From: Fervidobacterium sp.
GTDB lineage: Bacteria > Thermotogota > Thermotogae > Thermotogales > Fervidobacteriaceae
Length of the DNA stretch: 39,844 nt
Direction: 5' to 3'
Assembly (NCBI GenBank): GCA_026419195.1
Contig: JANZZV010000014.1
Coordinates: 1 to 39,844, forward strand
Numbering within the stretch: the first letter of the stretch is position 1; each line of letters begins with the position of its first letter. The notes beneath the pieces were generated by a model. It made no database searches. It was given only the letters and a program-made list of their open reading frames with translations, and had not been told where the DNA came from. The position numbers were made by a program, and so were the translations under genes. Below are positions 16,307-25,257 of the stretch, piece after piece.

Positions 16307-16978
16307 ATGATAAGCATTGTAGGTATTGGTCCAGGTGATTTGGATTATATAAGTAACATGTCAGTTCAAAAAATTCTTAACGCAGATGTATTAATAGGTG
16401 GAAAAAGACATTTGGATTTATTTAAGGATCTTAAAGGTAAGGAATTTATAAGTTATGATTCAAGTCTTGATTTGGTTAAGTTGTTACAAAACTATCCTCC
16501 GGAGAAAAAAATAGTTTTCTTGGCTTCAGGCGATCCATTACTTCACGGCATCTTTGCTGTAATATCTAAACACATTGATAAGAACTTGATAGAAGTAATA
16601 CCAGGAATTAGTGCCATACAGTATCTTTGTTCAAAAGTAAAAGTCTCTACAGATAATCTTATAACACTTTCTCTTCACGGAAAAAAATTAACCGAAGAGT
16701 TTATACAAGAAATGTTGTTTTTATTAAGAAAATACGGAAAAGTCGCTGCTTTTACCGACTCAGTGAATACACCAAAAAAAATCGTTAATGAAATGCTGAA
16801 AAGTAATGATTTTACCGACTTTCTAAACTCTTGCCCGAATGAGATTAAACTTTACATTGGAGAAGATTTGTCTTATAAAAACGAGAGAATTTATGAGTTT
16901 AAATTTCTAGACTTTTTGATCTTTCCGAACGATTTTTCCAACTTAGTTACCATACTTATAACCTTGGAGGGACGATGA
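16307..16978 (+). CDS. cbiE: Cobalt-precorrin-7 C5-methyltransferase
   Basis: A 223-residue tetrapyrrole methylase. The N-terminal SAM/substrate loop 'IVGIGPGDLDYI' (residues 4-15), 'GGKRHLDLF', 'FLASGDPLLHGI' and 'VIPGISAIQYLCSKV' are in family order. Together with CbiT it forms the two halves of the fused CobL enzyme of aerobic bacteria: CbiE methylates C5. It overlaps cbiT by 4 bp (ATGA), which would keep the two products in balance. Confidence 0.93.
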   Translation: MISIVGIGPGDLDYISNMSVQKILNADVLIGGKRHLDLFKDLKGKEFISYDSSLDLVKLLQNYPPEKKIVFLASGDPLLHGIFAVISKHIDKNLIEVIPGISAIQYLCSKVKVSTDNLITLSLHGKKLTEEFIQEMLFLLRKYGKVAAFTDSVNTPKKIVNEMLKSNDFTDFLNSCPNEIKLYIGEDLSYKNERIYEFKFLDFLIFPNDFSNLVTILITLEGR

Positions 16979-17586
16979 AATTGAAAAAAGTTTTTGGAAT
17001 AAAGGACTATGAATTTGAATTATCCGGTAAAGTTCCGTACACAAAAGAAGAAGTAAGAGCTATTATCTTCCACAAATTAAATTTGAAAGAGTCCTCGGTG
17101 CTCTGGGACATTGGTTCAGGTACTGGTACAATTTCTATTGAATTTGCAAATCTATTACCAAAAGGACGTGTTTATTCTATAGACAAAGATCCACATGCAT
17201 TCGATGTAATGAAAAAAAATACACAAAGATTCGGTTTGAAAAACATTGTTCCTATTTTTGGCGAAGCTCCAGAGGTTTTGGAAAGTTTAGAAGTACCAAC
17301 ACACATTTTCATCGGAGGAACAGATCAAAGACTAAAAGAAATATTAGCCTATATATTAGAAGTTGGGAAAAAAGTCAAGATAATAGAAAAAATAATTATT
17401 ACAGCTGTATCTATCGAAACTTTTATTCAAAGCTTTGAGATAATTAATAGTGAAGAATTTGTAAATTTTTCTAATCATGAAATTGTTCAAATTTACATAT
17501 CTAGAGCTAATAAAATTTCAAAATACAATATCTTAAAACCAGCTAACCCAATTTTTTTATTTGATATATCACCTTGCTGGGAGTGA
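16975..17586 (+). CDS. cbiT: Cobalt-precorrin-6B C15-methyltransferase (decarboxylating)
   Basis: A 203-residue Rossmann-type SAM methyltransferase that methylates C15 and decarboxylates the C12 acetate. The N-terminal 'PYTKEEVRAI' and SAM motif I 'LWDIGSGTGTISIEFA' (near residues 43-58) are characteristic, with 'VYSIDKDPHAFDVMKKNTQRFG' next. 'HIFIGGT' matches the substrate loop. It is adjacent and coupled to cbiE. Confidence 0.95.
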   Translation: MKLKKVFGIKDYEFELSGKVPYTKEEVRAIIFHKLNLKESSVLWDIGSGTGTISIEFANLLPKGRVYSIDKDPHAFDVMKKNTQRFGLKNIVPIFGEAPEVLESLEVPTHIFIGGTDQRLKEILAYILEVGKKVKIIEKIIITAVSIETFIQSFEIINSEEFVNFSNHEIVQIYISRANKISKYNILKPANPIFLFDISPCWE

Positions 17587-17590
17587 AAAA

Positions 17591-18265
17591 ATGAAAGGAA
17601 AACTTTACGCAATTGGTGTTGGACCTGGCGATAAAGAATTGATTACGTTGAAAGCTTACAAAATACTTAAGCAGGCTGATATAGTTTTCTTACCATCGGG
17701 AAGAAAAGATTTTAGCTGGGCACTCAACGTAATTAAGGATTATATTCAATGTCCGTATGTTCTCTTACCATTTCAAATGGAAAAAGATAAAAATGAAACA
17801 ATCAAAGAAAATGCTCTCAAAATTTATAATCACATAAAAGATAATAAGCAATGCGTTTTCGCTACCGCAGGAGATGTTTCAATGTATAGTACTTTTTGGT
17901 ATCTCTATGGAGAACTCAAAAAAATAGATCAAGATCTCGACGTTGAGATAATTCCGGGTATTAATTCTTTTTCGGCTGCCAGCGCACGTTTGAAAATACC
18001 TGTAGCACAAGGACAAGAGAATTTTTGTGTACTTTCTTTTGGTCAAAAACAAGTGATCAAAAGCCAAATTTTTGAGAATATTATCGTATTAAAGCCCATT
18101 AAAGAAGTTGATGATTTGATAAATGAATTTATAGAAAATGGTTATAGAGAGATAAAAATAGCTGAAAAAGTTGGGACATTGGATGAGAAGTTAGGAAATC
18201 CTGAAGACTTTGATTTAAGTAAAAAAGAATATTTTAGACTTATAATAGCAAAAAAGCAAAGGTGA
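17591..18265 (+). CDS. cbiL: Cobalt-precorrin-2 C20-methyltransferase
   Basis: A 224-residue tetrapyrrole methylase that adds the C20 methyl later lost at ring contraction. Signatures: 'LYAIGVGPGDKELITLKA' (residues 4-21), 'TAGDVSMYSTFWYL' and 'EIIPGINSFSAASARL'. The choice of C20 rests on these blocks, especially the D-x-S-x-Y-S/T motif. The reading frame opens at 17561 but the GGGAGTG site places the start at ATG 17591, 4 bp after cbiT. CbiF begins 6 bp downstream. Confidence 0.93.
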   Translation: MKGKLYAIGVGPGDKELITLKAYKILKQADIVFLPSGRKDFSWALNVIKDYIQCPYVLLPFQMEKDKNETIKENALKIYNHIKDNKQCVFATAGDVSMYSTFWYLYGELKKIDQDLDVEIIPGINSFSAASARLKIPVAQGQENFCVLSFGQKQVIKSQIFENIIVLKPIKEVDDLINEFIENGYREIKIAEKVGTLDEKLGNPEDFDLSKKEYFRLIIAKKQR

Positions 18266-18271
18266 GGATTA

Positions 18272-19027
18272 ATGGTGTATTTTATCGGTGTAGGACCAGG
18301 AGATAGCGAATTAATAACTTTAAAGGCTTTGAAAATTATATCTACCAGTGATGTAATAATATACGCTGGGTCTTTAATAAACCAAGAAATACTTAACTAT
18401 TCAAAAAATGATGCCGAAAAGTTTGATAGTTCTCGCATGAACCTTGAAGAAATTATTCAAATAATTGAAGAAAATTGGAAAAAAAGAAGAAAAATATCAA
18501 GATTGCATCCTGGCGATCCTTCATTATACGGTGCTATTTACGAGCAGGCAAAAGAACTTGATAAAAGAGGTATAGAATACGAAGTTATTCCCGGCGTAAG
18601 TTCACTATTTGGTGCCGTTTCAAGGTTAAAACTTGAGTTCACACCACCCCAAGTATCTCAGACACTTATTATAACACGCTTAGAGGGAAAAACAGCCGTC
18701 CCTGAAAAAGAAAAACTCTCTTATCTTGCTTCTCACCAATCAAGCATGGCAATTTTTCTAAGTGTTCATATGATTGAAAAAGTCGTTCAAGAATTGAGGG
18801 CCGGAGGTTATAGTGATAATACCCCTGTTTGTGTTGTTTACAAGGCAACTTGGAAAGATGAAAAAATAATAAAAGGTAGGTTGGAAAATATTGCTGAGCT
18901 CGTCAAAAAAGAAGGTGTTGATAAATTTTCAATTATTTTCGTTGGAAATTTCCTAGAACCTTATGGCGAATACTCAAAGCTGTACGACAAGAACTTCTCA
19001 CATTCTTTTAGGAGGAAACAAGCTTGA
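18272..19027 (+). CDS. cbiF: Cobalt-precorrin-4 C11-methyltransferase
   Basis: A 251-residue tetrapyrrole methylase. 'VYFIGVGPGDSELITLKA' (residues 2-19), 'VIIYAGSLIN', 'RLHPGDPSLYGAIYEQ', 'YEVIPGVSSLFGA' and the basic 'LIITRLEGKT' are the hallmarks of CbiF/CobM. 'VVYKATWKDEKI' near the C-terminus is also typical. It overlaps cbiG by 4 bp, fitting the sequence C11 methylation and then CbiG hydrolysis. Confidence 0.96.
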   Translation: MVYFIGVGPGDSELITLKALKIISTSDVIIYAGSLINQEILNYSKNDAEKFDSSRMNLEEIIQIIEENWKKRRKISRLHPGDPSLYGAIYEQAKELDKRGIEYEVIPGVSSLFGAVSRLKLEFTPPQVSQTLIITRLEGKTAVPEKEKLSYLASHQSSMAIFLSVHMIEKVVQELRAGGYSDNTPVCVVYKATWKDEKIIKGRLENIAELVKKEGVDKFSIIFVGNFLEPYGEYSKLYDKNFSHSFRRKQA

Positions 19028-20088
19028 CTGAAAACCAGAAAGTTGCTTTCGTTGTTATATCCAAAAACGGTTTAAAAATGGCAAGATTCTTAACAAAACT
19101 CTTAGGCGGTGATATATTTTGTCTTAACAAATATAAAGAAGATGATTGTATTGGTTTTGAAAAAGTTACCGAAATAACACAGAATATATTCAAGAAATAT
19201 AATATTATTGTTTATATAATGGCAACGGGAATAGTTGTAAGAAGTATATCGAATTTAATAAATAATAAGTTTTTGGACCCAGCAGTTATCGTGATAGATG
19301 ACGCTGGAAAGTTTGTTATAAGCCTAATTTCTGGGCACTTTGGAGGAGCAAATGAGTTAACAATTCTTATAGCTAATTTTTTAAATGCAATACCAGTGGT
19401 CACCACCGCAACTGATGTGCACAATAAGTTTTCAATTGATAATTATATGAAAAAGTACTTCATGTTGCCAAATGATTACAAAGAGCTTAAATTATTCTCC
19501 GTCAAGATTTTAAAAGGTGAAAAATTAAACATCTACATTGAAGAGCAACTTTCCGAATTCTCATTTGTAAAAGAAATAATAAATCAAATTCCTCATGCTT
19601 GTTTTCATTTTAATTATTTAAACAGCATAAACTACGACTTGTTGATAACTTTCAAGGACAATTTATTTGGATCTGTAATACTCTACCCTAAGATCTTGCA
19701 CGTTGGAATTGGCTTTTCAACAAAGGTTAACTCCTCAGATTTACTTTTTGCTGTTGAGGAAAGCTTCAAAAAGTATAACTTATCAATTAAATCCTTAAAA
19801 AGTGTATCTTCACTGGAAAAAAAGGTTCAAACAAACGTATTTCAAGACTTCTACGAAAAGCTTTGTTCTTACACTTTTGTTCAGAAAAATAGTTTCTGTG
19901 TGGAGAAATTAAAAGCGCACGAAGATAAATTTCAAGGATCTGATTTCGTAAAAGGTGCGGTAGGAATTGGAGCGGTTGCAAGACCTTGTGCTTATTTATC
20001 GAGTAAAAAAGGTATAGAAATATTCTACGAAAAAATGAAAGGTGTAACAATTTCAACATTCATCGAAAATCCGAAAGGAGATGATTAA
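19024..20088 (+). CDS. cbiG: Cobalt-precorrin-5A hydrolase
   Basis: CbiG opens the delta-lactone of cobalt-precorrin-5A and releases acetaldehyde, a reaction unique to the anaerobic route. The 354-residue protein shows the three expected parts: an N-terminal domain ('VYIMATGIVVRSI'), a central segment ('VISLISGHFGGANELTILIA') and the C-terminal CbiG_C domain ('LHVGIGFSTKVNSSDLLFAVEE', here given as family block; 'SVSSLEKKV'). The start is TTG 19024 with GGAGG eight bases upstream. It is not fused to CbiH as in some bacteria. Confidence 0.93.
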   Translation: MTENQKVAFVVISKNGLKMARFLTKLLGGDIFCLNKYKEDDCIGFEKVTEITQNIFKKYNIIVYIMATGIVVRSISNLINNKFLDPAVIVIDDAGKFVISLISGHFGGANELTILIANFLNAIPVVTTATDVHNKFSIDNYMKKYFMLPNDYKELKLFSVKILKGEKLNIYIEEQLSEFSFVKEIINQIPHACFHFNYLNSINYDLLITFKDNLFGSVILYPKILHVGIGFSTKVNSSDLLFAVEESFKKYNLSIKSLKSVSSLEKKVQTNVFQDFYEKLCSYTFVQKNSFCVEKLKAHEDKFQGSDFVKGAVGIGAVARPCAYLSSKKGIEIFYEKMKGVTISTFIENPKGDD

Positions 20089-20089
20089 A

Positions 20090-20848
20090 TTGTCATGGCT
20101 AAAAGTAGTAGGAATCGGTCCAGGAAAGGTTGATTACTTAACAATAAGGGCTTACAGAGTGCTTACAGATAGCGAAATAATAGTAGGATATAAAAGATAC
20201 TTAGACCTCATAAAAGACGAATTCTCTTCAAAAGAGCTTGTAGGTTCTGACATGGGGGATGAAAAAGAACGGGTGAAAAAAGCCATAAAATTCTACTTAT
20301 CAGGCAAGAAAGTAGCGATTGTTTCAGGAGGAGATGCCGGACTTTATGGAATTGCTTCAGTTGCGATAGAAGAGATGCAAAACACTGCGATAGATTTTGA
20401 AAAAGCGCAATTTGAAATAGTTCCCGGTGTAACAAGTGCAACAGCAGTTTCTAACTTGGTAGGTTGCGTGGTAACACAAGATTTTGCAACAATCAGTTTG
20501 TCCGATTATCTCGTTCCGTGGAAAGAAATTGAGAAGCGTTTGGAAAATTTTTCCAAACTTGATATAACCTTGGCTATCTACAATCCCATAAGCTCCAAAC
20601 GTATAAATAATTTCGAAAAAGCAATTGAAGTATTGAAAAAACACAAAACTCCAGAGACTTTAGTTGTAATTTGTGAAAACGCATATAGAGAAGGAGAAAA
20701 AATTATTATTACCAACATTGGAGATTTTGATAAAGAAACAGTAAACATGAATTGTATTATTATTGTTTGTCCATCGAATACCAAATTAGTATACACCAAT
20801 AACAAGACTTATGTTTTAGTACCAAGATACTATAACAAGGTATTATAA
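20090..20848 (+). CDS. cbiH: Cobalt-precorrin-3B C17-methyltransferase
   Basis: The ring-contraction methyltransferase (252 residues). Blocks: 'VVGIGPGKVDYLTIRA', 'IVGYKRYLDLI', 'IVSGGDAGLYGIASVA', 'EIVPGVTSATAVSNLVG' and 'AIYNPISSKR', all typical of CbiH/CobJ. ATG 20081 touches the AAAGGAG site (20074-20080), so TTG 20090 is the more likely start; it follows the cbiG stop directly. The C-terminal 'VLVPRYY' is the usual end of the domain. Confidence 0.93.
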   Translation: MSWLKVVGIGPGKVDYLTIRAYRVLTDSEIIVGYKRYLDLIKDEFSSKELVGSDMGDEKERVKKAIKFYLSGKKVAIVSGGDAGLYGIASVAIEEMQNTAIDFEKAQFEIVPGVTSATAVSNLVGCVVTQDFATISLSDYLVPWKEIEKRLENFSKLDITLAIYNPISSKRINNFEKAIEVLKKHKTPETLVVICENAYREGEKIIITNIGDFDKETVNMNCIIIVCPSNTKLVYTNNKTYVLVPRYYNKVL

Positions 20849-20871
20849 AATAATCATAATTGGTGATAGGT

Positions 20872-21663
20872 ATGAAATTACTAATACTTTCGGGAACTTC
20901 TGACGGCAACAACTTAGCTTGCGAACTTTCTAAATATAATCACACAGTTATTGTCACCTCAACAACTGACTTAGGAAAGTTTTTTGCAAGTAAATTTTTT
21001 AAGGAAAGCAAATGTAAAGTAAAGGTATTGAAAAAAGTTTTCAAAAACGAAAATGATATCATTGAGTTCGTGAAAAATCAGAAAATTGAAATGATAATTG
21101 ATTGTACGCACCCATTTGCGGAGAATATAAAGTCAATACTAACGCAGTTACAAGATCAAATTTTGATTGTACGCTACGAAAGACCAAAAATAGAAATTGG
21201 ATACTTAAAAGCTATAGAAGTTAGCTCTTTTGAACAGGCGGCTAAAGCTTGTCAAAAATTTAAGAATATATTTTTGAGTATAGGTTCAAGTAGAATAAAC
21301 TTTTTCGAAAATTTAATAAAGAGTGGAAAAAACATATATGCACGAGTTCTTCCTACAAAGGATTCTATTGATAAGTGTTTGAAAGCAGGTATAAAGATGG
21401 AAAATTTAGTTTTAGATGTTGGACCATACACTTTGGAAAAAAATCTTGAACATTTTAGAAAAAGCCAAGCCGAAGTTGTCGTTTCCAAAGACAGTGGACA
21501 AAGCGGAGGATTATTTGAAAAAATAAAGGCATGTGAAATATTAGAAATACCTATAATTATAATAAAACCAAGAGAAAACAGTTTATGTAATAAATTCTAC
21601 TCTCTCAACCAAATAGTTGAATTTGTAAATTCTAAAACAGCTATGTTGAATGACAAAGTATAA
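20872..21663 (+). CDS. cbiJ: Cobalt-precorrin-6A reductase
   Basis: CbiJ reduces the macrocycle at C18-C19 with NADH. The 263-residue protein has the N-terminal 'LLILSGTSDGNNLA' nucleotide-binding-type loop, 'IDCTHPFA' and the C-terminal 'VVSKDSGQSGGLFEKIKA', all signatures of CbiJ/CobK. The frame is open from TTG 20860 but GGTGAT before ATG 20872 favours the latter. This is the last corrin-ring gene before the cobalt transporter. Confidence 0.93.
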   Translation: MKLLILSGTSDGNNLACELSKYNHTVIVTSTTDLGKFFASKFFKESKCKVKVLKKVFKNENDIIEFVKNQKIEMIIDCTHPFAENIKSILTQLQDQILIVRYERPKIEIGYLKAIEVSSFEQAAKACQKFKNIFLSIGSSRINFFENLIKSGKNIYARVLPTKDSIDKCLKAGIKMENLVLDVGPYTLEKNLEHFRKSQAEVVVSKDSGQSGGLFEKIKACEILEIPIIIIKPRENSLCNKFYSLNQIVEFVNSKTAMLNDKV

Positions 21664-21680
21664 TCAAAGGAGTGAATTTT

Positions 21681-22397
21681 GTGATAAAACTGAGTGTTTT
21701 TGTTATTTTGACAGCATTTTCAAGCTTAAGTTTCTCTATGCACATTGCAGAAGGTTTCTTACCAATAGGTTGGGCAGCGGTTTGGTATATTGTAAGTATA
21801 CCATTTGTGTTTTTTGGCATGAGGAAAGTCTCTAATTTCATGAAGAGCGATGATAGAAATATTTTTCGCATGGCTTTTATTATAGGATTTGTCTTTGTCC
21901 TATCAGCGTTGAAAATACCGTCAGTAACCGGAAGTTGTTCACATCCTACAGGTATAGGTCTTGGAGCAGTTGTATTTGGTCCCTTTGTAATGGCGGTAAT
22001 TGGATTAGTTGTACTATTATTTCAAGCGCTATTAATAGCGCATGGTGGTATAACAACACTTGGGGCAAATATATTTTCCATGGCGATAGTTGGTTCCTTC
22101 GTTGGATACTTTGTATTCAAGACATTAAAAAGGTTGAAATTAAACACAAACACTTCGATTTTTCTTACTGCATTCTTATCTGATTTATCAACTTACGCCG
22201 TTACATCCGCTCAACTCGCCTTAGCCTTTCCATCAAGTCAAGGAGGCTTTTTGTTATCTCTTCTTAAGTTTGGTGGTGTCTTTTTAATCACACAGATACC
22301 ACTTGCTATTTTTGAAGGTATAATAAGTATATTTGCTTATAAGTTCTTGATGGAATCTTTACAAACACACGAAGGAAGTGAGCAACATGAAGGGTAG
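21681..22397 (+). CDS. cbiM: Cobalt ECF transporter substrate-specific component CbiM
   Basis: CbiM binds Co2+ for the energy-coupling-factor importer CbiMNQO. A signal-like segment is followed by 'MHIAEGFLP' (Met20-His21): in the family, processing exposes this Met-His end, which coordinates the metal. 'GSCSHPTGIGLGA' and 'LLIAHGGITTLGANIFSMAI' are the conserved loops. Five to seven membrane helices are visible in 238 residues. GTG 21672 is inside the AAAGGAG site, so GTG 21681 is chosen. It overlaps cbiN by 11 bp. Confidence 0.95.
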   Translation: MIKLSVFVILTAFSSLSFSMHIAEGFLPIGWAAVWYIVSIPFVFFGMRKVSNFMKSDDRNIFRMAFIIGFVFVLSALKIPSVTGSCSHPTGIGLGAVVFGPFVMAVIGLVVLLFQALLIAHGGITTLGANIFSMAIVGSFVGYFVFKTLKRLKLNTNTSIFLTAFLSDLSTYAVTSAQLALAFPSSQGGFLLSLLKFGGVFLITQIPLAIFEGIISIFAYKFLMESLQTHEGSEQHEG

Positions 22398-22674
22398 TTA
22401 CTTACTCTTAATAATCTTAGAATTGGCACTGGTAATTTTACCCATTCTTTTTATTGATGGAAGTTTTGAAGGTACAGATGTTCAAGCGGAAAAACTTGTA
22501 CAACAAATTAATCCTGATTATAAACCTTGGTTTAGCTCGATTTGGGAACCTCCAAGTAGTGAAATAGAAAGTTTAATTTTCTCTATACAATCGGCGATAG
22601 GATCAGGGATAATATTCTACATTATAGGGTATTCAAACGGAATTAAAAAAAGAAAAGCTAACAATAAGATATGA
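22387..22674 (+). CDS. cbiN: Cobalt transport protein CbiN
   Basis: A 95-residue accessory membrane protein with two helices (about residues 5-21 and 70-86) flanking an external loop with 'FEGTDVQAEKLVQQINPDYKPW', a CbiN pattern. CbiN assists metal loading of CbiM. AAGGAAG eight bases upstream supports ATG 22387 over the in-frame GTG 22378. It overlaps cbiQ by 4 bp. Confidence 0.92.
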   Translation: MKGSYLLLIILELALVILPILFIDGSFEGTDVQAEKLVQQINPDYKPWFSSIWEPPSSEIESLIFSIQSAIGSGIIFYIIGYSNGIKKRKANNKI

Positions 22675-23399
22675 AAAAAGATGTTAGTTTTGAAGGCAAC
22701 TTAGACTTTTTCCTTCTGTATGTAATGACAGTGGTGAATGTTTTTATTATGGAATTTACAAATTCGCCAAATATAACTTATAAATCTACTTTTTTCTTTA
22801 CACTTCTAATTTTCATATTCAATGATATAGCAAATTTTAAAAAAAATATAAAACTTTTCTTTTGGTCAGGTATGGTCATTTTACTACTATCTATTCCCAT
22901 ATTGGTTGAAATAGACTTTTCAAAAAGGTTAATTTTACATTTTGAAAAGGAAAACTTGTATTTATTCGAAAAAACAGTACTTCGCAGTCTTTTATTAATT
23001 ATTAGCTTAATCATGCTTGCAAATAAACAGGATATAGCAGATTTCGTTTATATATTAAGGAAAATGAAGTTCAGCAATGATTTTCTGTTGTTATTTGTAA
23101 TCAGTTATAAAACAATAGAAAATTTATACGTGATAGCAAAGGAAATTTTAGAATCACAGCTATCAAGAAATGGTTATACACATTTTTTTAAATCTGTAAA
23201 ATCAACTTTCCTATTAACTCAGGGTATATTGAGAAAGGGTACATCAAAGATACAGGAAATGGTTGATGCTCATAGAAGTAGAAACATTGAAAAAATAAAT
23301 TTGCTTGAAAAAAACTATAGAATAAGCATAAAGCCGTTTATTTACGAAATTATCATCATTTTATTGGTGGTGCTTGAAAAGTGGATGTACCGATTTTAG
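22671..23399 (+). CDS. cbiQ: Cobalt ECF transporter transmembrane component CbiQ
   Basis: A 242-residue T-component of the cobalt importer. Four or five hydrophobic helices are followed by the cytoplasmic coupling region; 'SQLSRNGYTH' and 'EMVDAHRSRNI' correspond to the two short A-R-G-type coupling helices that contact the ATPase, here in altered form. The sequence is more divergent than its neighbours, and identification leans on its place between cbiN and cbiO. It overlaps cbiO by 19 bp. Confidence 0.88.
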   Translation: MKKDVSFEGNLDFFLLYVMTVVNVFIMEFTNSPNITYKSTFFFTLLIFIFNDIANFKKNIKLFFWSGMVILLLSIPILVEIDFSKRLILHFEKENLYLFEKTVLRSLLLIISLIMLANKQDIADFVYILRKMKFSNDFLLLFVISYKTIENLYVIAKEILESQLSRNGYTHFFKSVKSTFLLTQGILRKGTSKIQEMVDAHRSRNIEKINLLEKNYRISIKPFIYEIIIILLVVLEKWMYRF

Positions 23400-24040
23400 A
23401 AGTTGAAAATGTTTCTTTCTCATATGGGGAAAAAGTAGTTATTAAATCGTTTAATATAAGGATTTTTCGTTCAGATGTTATCTTTTTGTTAGGTGCAAAT
23501 GGATGTGGAAAAACCACTCTTTTAAAAATTATAGATGGACTAATTATACCAAATTATGGTACTTTGAGATTTAATGGTGAACCATACAAGTATAACAAAA
23601 GTTTTCTAAAAAAACTAAGACAAAATGTTGGCTTTGTTTTCCAAAACCCAGACGTTCAAATTTTTGCTCCAACTGTGATTCAAGAACTGTCTTTTGGACT
23701 TTATAGTTGTGAAATTCAGAAAAACAAGGTTTTGGAACTTACTTGGGAATTTTTGAACAGCTGGGGATTAGAAAAGTATGCTTATGAAAATCCATTTAAG
23801 TTAAGTTACGGTTATAAAAGATTAATTACACTTGCAAGCGTGTTAATAACATCTCCAAGTATTGTTTTATTAGATGAACCAACGAATTATCTTGATAAGA
23901 GAAACCATTCGTTTGTGCTTAATAAAATAAAGGAGTTAGCGGACAAAAACGTTACGATGATTATCTCCACCCACGATGAAAAACTTATAGATTTACTTTC
24001 TTCAAGATCGAAAATAATTCGTATGGAATGCAATATATAA
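23381..24040 (+). CDS. cbiO: Cobalt ECF transporter ATPase CbiO
   Basis: A 219-residue ABC ATPase that powers the cobalt importer. Walker A 'GANGCGKTTLLK' (about 38-49), Q-loop 'FQNPDVQIFAPTV', Walker B 'IVLLDEPTNYLD' and switch histidine 'ISTHDE' are intact. The signature reads 'LSYGYKR' instead of LSGGQ(K/R); ECF ATPases vary at this place but two changed residues are notable. It is short compared with the usual 270, lacking a C-terminal extension. Start GTG 23381 lies inside cbiQ. Confidence 0.92.
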   Translation: MDVPILEVENVSFSYGEKVVIKSFNIRIFRSDVIFLLGANGCGKTTLLKIIDGLIIPNYGTLRFNGEPYKYNKSFLKKLRQNVGFVFQNPDVQIFAPTVIQELSFGLYSCEIQKNKVLELTWEFLNSWGLEKYAYENPFKLSYGYKRLITLASVLITSPSIVLLDEPTNYLDKRNHSFVLNKIKELADKNVTMIISTHDEKLIDLLSSRSKIIRMECNI

Positions 24041-24052
24041 GGTGTGAAATTT

Positions 24053-25252
24053 GTGGTAAAAATTCTGATTAACGACTCAGGTATGTATGGTTTGTGGATG
24101 ATAAACGCACTAATAAATTCAAATATAAAGTTCAAAGTTGAATTTTTATCCGACGACAAAATTTTAGATTTAAAAAACACAAAAGCCTTGTTTGTTCCTG
24201 GAGGATGGGCTGAAAATAAGATTGAAAACATATCGGAAAAATCTAAGGAAACTTTAAGAAAATTTATAGAAAACGGTGGAATATACTTTGGAATATGCGG
24301 TGGTGCAAGACTTGCAAGCAAAGGCTTCTTGGATTTAATAAATATACAAAAAGATAGCGAAAATTTAAAAAATTATAGCGGACCTGTGATGGTAAATTTC
24401 TCCATGCATGATTTAACAAAAGATCTTAATGAAAAACAATTCATCTGGTTTCCGCCGAAATTTAAAATTATAGATGATAAAGTAAAAGTACTTGCAACTC
24501 TCAAATCTGTTTGCTCAGAGGCCTTTGTTTATGGAATTCCAGTGAGATTAACATCTAAAATTGCCCAAAAAAATGAGACTTACAAAAATTTATTCAACAC
24601 CGATCTGCTTGTTGGTTCTCCTGTCTTGATGTTAGAAAAGCTCGACTTCGGAGAAATCTTAGTATCCACAATACATTTTGATACGCCCACGGTTGATGGT
24701 TCAAGGTTTTTTCATAACTTGAAATACTATTTTAATCTCGAAGAATTTATTTGTCCTAAATTCATTAATGAAGTCTATCTAAAACCGGTATGTGAAAATG
24801 AGATATATAAAATATTATTTCAAAATTATAAACGTGTTTCACAAATTATAAATTTAGCCAAAAGATGCATGTTAATTAAAAAACGATACCACTTTTATTA
24901 CTCATGGCAAAGTGGTTTTAGAGGATCAGAATATCAAACACTTTATTTTATTCTAAGAGAACTTGTAAAATTGCATGGGGCAATTAGCTTTCCAAAGGCT
25001 GTTGTAAACGAGATTTTGTACATATTATTAGATGGTTACTTAGAAAAAATAAAGGAACTAACGGAATATATGGAAGAGAGGATAATTTATTTCAAGTTAG
25101 ATAAAATTGACGAAATTTTTGAAAAAGAAAGTTTGTATTTTGGTCATCCAAAAGGAGTTCACGGAAAGTATGGTGGTTTGTACAGAAAAGTATTAAATTG
25201 CTTAGAAAAAATAATTTGCATTTCATATAACTGTATTTTAGAAGAGAGGTGA
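24053..25252 (+). CDS. Class I glutamine-amidotransferase-like protein of the B12 operon
   Basis: A 399-residue protein not assigned to a known B12 enzyme. The N-terminal about 230 residues resemble the GATase1-like fold of biotin-protein-ligase N-terminal (BPL_N) domains: 'KALFVPGGWAENK', the nucleophile elbow 'YFGICGGARLAS' with Cys82, and a later 'TIHFDTPTVDG' with His208 followed by an acidic residue. The C-terminal about 150 residues are helical and unrecognised. There is no P-loop, so it is not CbiA. It lies 12 bp after cbiO and 5 bp before a DUF71 PP-loop gene and cbiP. GTG 24044 is within the ribosome site, so GTG 24053 is chosen. A glutaminase or corrin-binding role is inference. Confidence 0.7.
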   Translation: MVKILINDSGMYGLWMINALINSNIKFKVEFLSDDKILDLKNTKALFVPGGWAENKIENISEKSKETLRKFIENGGIYFGICGGARLASKGFLDLINIQKDSENLKNYSGPVMVNFSMHDLTKDLNEKQFIWFPPKFKIIDDKVKVLATLKSVCSEAFVYGIPVRLTSKIAQKNETYKNLFNTDLLVGSPVLMLEKLDFGEILVSTIHFDTPTVDGSRFFHNLKYYFNLEEFICPKFINEVYLKPVCENEIYKILFQNYKRVSQIINLAKRCMLIKKRYHFYYSWQSGFRGSEYQTLYFILRELVKLHGAISFPKAVVNEILYILLDGYLEKIKELTEYMEERIIYFKLDKIDEIFEKESLYFGHPKGVHGKYGGLYRKVLNCLEKIICISYNCILEER

Positions 25253-25257
25253 AATCT

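Noticed and set aside
24053-25252. Assignment of the amidotransferase-like protein as CbiA
   Set aside because: No dethiobiotin-synthetase-like P-loop domain, and the amidotransferase-like part is N-terminal rather than C-terminal.
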